Shown here one piece after another: positions 61,513 through 64,000 of a stretch of 64,000 nucleotides of DNA. Source of the stretch: Cafeteria roenbergensis (taxonomy: Eukaryota; Sar; Bigyra; Bicosoecida; Cafeteriaceae). The notes under the pieces were generated by a model. The model worked only from the letters and a program-made list of their open reading frames with translations, was not told where the DNA came from and searched no databases. Both the position numbers and the translations under genes were made by a program. The stretch is taken from assembly GCA_008330645.1 (NCBI GenBank), contig VLTN01000006.1:496001-560000 (forward strand), given 5' to 3'. Within the stretch, counting starts at the first letter, position 1, and every line of letters begins with the position of its first letter.

Positions 61513-63456
61513 AGCGGCATCTGCCAGCGACAGGCTCTCCACCAGCGCCCTGGCCGCCGCCTCGCCAGATGCCCGCACCCCTGACGCGTGCAGCGCCCTC
61601 TCCGACCCCGCCTCCACCACTGAGTTGAGCGACGCCACCTGCCCGGCCAGCCGAGCAGCGCGGCGCTGCTCGTCCTGCAGCTCCTGCCTGAGGACAAACG
61701 TCTCAGCCAGCAGGCGGTCCCGATCGGCTGCGGCAGAGTCGTGCGCGGCCGCGAAGCTGCCCGACGAGGCCGGGTAGCCGGCGCTTGGGGGCAGGAGGCG
61801 TCCGCCTCGCCGGCTCTCCTCACCACCGCCGGCGGAGCCGTGCGAGGAGTCGTCGCTCGAGACCGGAGCAGGGCGCTCCGCCACTCGAAAGATGGCGGGG
61901 TCGACGAGGGAAGGGCCGTCGTGGGCGCTGAGGGAGCGGGCCACCGGTAGAGCCGAAACGCCCCCCTCGATCCCGGCGAGGCAGACTCCGGCCAGGGCGG
62001 GGGGCGCAACGGAGGAAGCGAACATCGTGCCGCCGGCACCGCCAGCAGCGGCCCTCGGGCTGGCTGAGGACAGCAGGGACGCCGACGTCGGTTGCGCCGC
62101 CGCCGCGGCGCCCAGCGGGGAGGCCTGGATGGAGGCTCGCGCCTGGGCGAGCGCCGCCTCGAGGCTGGCCAAAGGGGCGCCCGCGCCCTCGAGGGCGGTC
62201 CTGGCAGCGGCGGCCACGGCTTCGAGGGCGCGGAGCGCTGCGGCTCTGCCCTCGTCGCGGGTCCAGTCCAGAGCCCTGCCGAGGTTGTTTGTGCGGCGCT
62301 CGACCTCCAGGTCGTCCAGCGCGGGGCTGGGCCCGCTGCCCGCCGACAGCACGGCCGAGAGGGAGGTGGGGGGCACTGCCGCGACAGCTGCAGGGCACGG
62401 GGCAGCTGACGCCGGGGAAGGGGGAGCGGGGTCCACGGGGCGGGGGGCTTGTGCTGCAGAAGACGCCGGGGCGGCCGCGCTGGCTGGCTGAGAGAGGGCG
62501 TCGTCTGGCGGCGCGGCGCGGCGCGCCTGCGCGAGCAAGCGGTCCTCAGCTGCCCTGCGGGTCGCAGCGCGGCGGAAAGGAATGCGGGGGAAAGGCGGAG
62601 TGGACCGATCGCGAGGGCGCGAAGCAGCCGCGAGCGCTCGTGAGCTGCACTTGCCCGCGTGCTGCGGGCTGCCCAAAGCCAGGCCTCACCGGGTGGCGCT
62701 GCGCTCGATTTCCAGCTCCCGGCCCATGCGGTTGGCCACAAACTCGCTCTCTGCCTCCTTGGCGAGCACAACGGCGGCTGTCGTGCGCTGCGCGGTGTCC
62801 AGAAGCTGCTCTTGCCGCTCGAGGGCAGCGCCCTCGGCCTTGACTGCGGCCTCGAGCCTCGCGTTCTCGGCCTCCACGCGCTCCAACTTGCTCATCAACT
62901 GCGCGGCACGCGAGTCAGGGCAACGCGCAGTCGATTGCGGATGCTTGCCCGCCGCGGCGACGCGCGCGGGGAGGCGGCGGCGGGGTCAACGTGCTTGCGG
63001 TCAGGCACTCCCCAACACACTCGCGTGTCATTGTGACATGGATCGGCCCGCGCGGCAAGCCGTGGGCTGGGCCTCCCGCCGTCCCAGGAGCCACGCCCCA
63101 CTGCCAGCCGTGCGCACCGCCCCAGCTTCGCAGGACCGGAGGCCGACGCGAACCGCCGGTTCGGCCGCGCTTCGGGAATGTTGCGGAAAACTAGCAACCC
63201 CTGCAGCGGCTTTCAGCCTCACCTTGCCGGTGAGCTTCTCCTCCTCCGCCTCGGTGGCCGCAGCAAGGCGCTCCATGCGGTCCTTCATATCTGCCAGCAT
63301 CGCCTGCTGCTGGGCCGCCAAGGCTCGCTCCTCCTGCAACTCTCTCGACAGGCGCGCCACCGCATGTTCTGCGGACTCGCCCTCCTCCTGCGCCACGACT
63401 GGCGGCCGCTCGCCAGTCGAGGAGGCCCGCACACGCTGGGGCGACCGCTGAGCCAT
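59458..63456 (-). CDS. Coiled-coil protein with long Ser/Ala/Gly-rich tail, family not recognised
   Basis: Three exons: 63456-63223, 62898-62690 and 62554-59458; 1179 residues. Intron 1 is phase 0 and intron 2 phase 2; both begin GTGAGG and end CGCAG. Exons 1 and 2 join into one continuous coiled coil of about 150 residues: VARLSRELQEERALAAQQQA, ERLAAATEAEEEKLTGK, then SKLERVEAENARLEAAVK and AKEAESEFVANRMGRELEIE. Exon 3 adds another helical stretch near residue 420 (VLRQELQDEQRRAARLAGQV). The remainder is Ser/Ala/Gly/Pro-rich with a 12-Gly run. The smooth continuation of heptads across both splice sites supports the model. The start (GGCCATGGCT) is strong. It is head-to-head with a possible gene at 63652. 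Function unknown; a scaffold is the mildest guess. Confidence 0.72.
61477..61506. repeat. (GCC)10 trinucleotide repeat, poly-Gly coding
   Basis: Ten perfect gcc units on the plus strand; with the following cca triplets they encode a 12-Gly run in the minus-strand coiled-coil gene. Likely length-variable. Confidence 0.9.
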
Positions 63457-63651
63457 GGCCCCGGGCCCGATCGCGGGTTGTGGGTGCAAACTCAGGCCGC
63501 CCTGCCGCGCCCCTCCCGCCGCCCCAAGCCACGCACAGCCCAACCAGTGCGGCTCTGCCGCAATCGCGCCCCGCCGCCTCCGGCAGCCCCCGCGGCGCCG
63601 CCACCCCGGGCCAGGACCAGCGCACGCAGGCCGCGCGACCCGGGCCCCGGC
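63457..63651. promoter_or_regulatory. Short head-to-head promoter region
   Basis: Only 195 bp lie between the minus-strand start at 63456 and the plus-strand ATG at 63652. If both genes are real, the region is a compact bidirectional promoter. No TATA-like element is seen. Confidence 0.3.
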
Positions 63652-63719
63652 ATGGCCGAGTTCCTGTGCCTCTGGGCCGAGCGAGATGCATTTATCGACC
63701 GCCTTCGGGAGGAGCAGCG
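63652..63719 (+). CDS. Possible first exon of a gene running off the right edge
   Basis: The ATG at 63652 has a good context (GGCATGGCC) and opens a 22-codon helical, charged segment (AEFLCLWAERDAFIDRLREE) that ends at a GTGAGC donor like those of the neighbouring genes. The next exon could not be fixed: helical sequence at about 63870-63930 (LRAVLADRNATAL) would fit in character, but no CAG acceptor there gives the needed phase. The family is unknown and the gene is unproven. Confidence 0.3.
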
Positions 63720-64000
63720 GTGAGCCGTTCGCTTGCCGGCTTGCCGCCCCGCGCGGCGGCTCCAGCGCGATGCCGCCGGCCTGGCCCGGTCGCGCCTCCC
63801 TCGATGCACAGTTTCTGGCCACCGAGCGAGGACGGAAGCAGGGGTGCCGTGCCTGCGCTTTCGGGCAGCTTCGCGCAGTGCTGGCCGACCGCAACGCAAC
63901 TGCGCTCGCGCCGCACCGGCCGCCCGGCGCCGTGCGGACGCGCGCGAGCCCCCGTCCACTAGCCCGCGTCTTGTGGATTGCGTCGCTGTCTGCCGTCAAC

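Overview
This window looks like nuclear DNA from a very GC-rich, gene-dense single-celled eukaryote. The evidence is spliceosomal introns with tight boundaries, very long exons coding for Ala/Ser/Gly/Pro-rich proteins, and eukaryote-only families: RBR ubiquitin ligase, p115/Uso1 tether, TTLL9 tubulin glutamylase, GT41 O-GlcNAc transferase, SLC44/Pns1 transporter and ENT nucleoside transporter. TTLL9 implies a cilium or flagellum. The voltage-sensor/cyclase fusion points to a protist. My guess is a heterotrophic flagellate, possibly a stramenopile of the Cafeteria kind, but a haptophyte or another GC-rich alga is not excluded. I saw no rRNA, tRNA, CRISPR array, transposon or virus-derived gene.

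Layout. 1-5140 (minus): N-terminal part of a very large PX-domain protein that runs off the left edge. 5834-7176 (plus): NZF+RBR ubiquitin ligase. 7638-10890 (plus): six-exon coiled-coil protein. 11064-12881 (minus): membrane-anchored Kelch protein. 13651-16914 (plus): GT41 glycosyltransferase. 17380-25689 (plus): 2769-residue ankyrin/B-box-like protein ending in GYYDEAGNWVD repeats. 26058-28094 (minus): choline-transporter-like protein. 28448-30043 (minus): PhyH-type dioxygenase. 30698-35843 (plus): unknown 1624-residue protein. 36162-40985 (plus): voltage-sensor protein with a degenerate nucleotide-cyclase domain. From 63456 down to 41129 six genes lie on the minus strand with gaps of about 100-400 bp: coiled-coil protein, ENT transporter, double UxaA-type dehydratase, membrane-linked methyltransferase, TTLL9 and a p115/Uso1-like tether. 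A plus-strand first exon may start at 63652.

I placed 20 introns by reading. They are 107-324 nt long, 15 are phase 0, 17 start GTGAG and 17 end CGCAG. The genes do not form one pathway. They are a mix of trafficking (PX, p115), membrane transport (CTL, ENT), signalling (RBR, GT41, voltage sensor) and ciliary functions. The points most worth following are the UxaA protein, whose two halves have lost complementary sets of conserved motifs, the NZF-RBR ligase with a HOIL-1-like active-site Trp, and the voltage-sensor protein whose cyclase domain seems to have lost catalytic residues.
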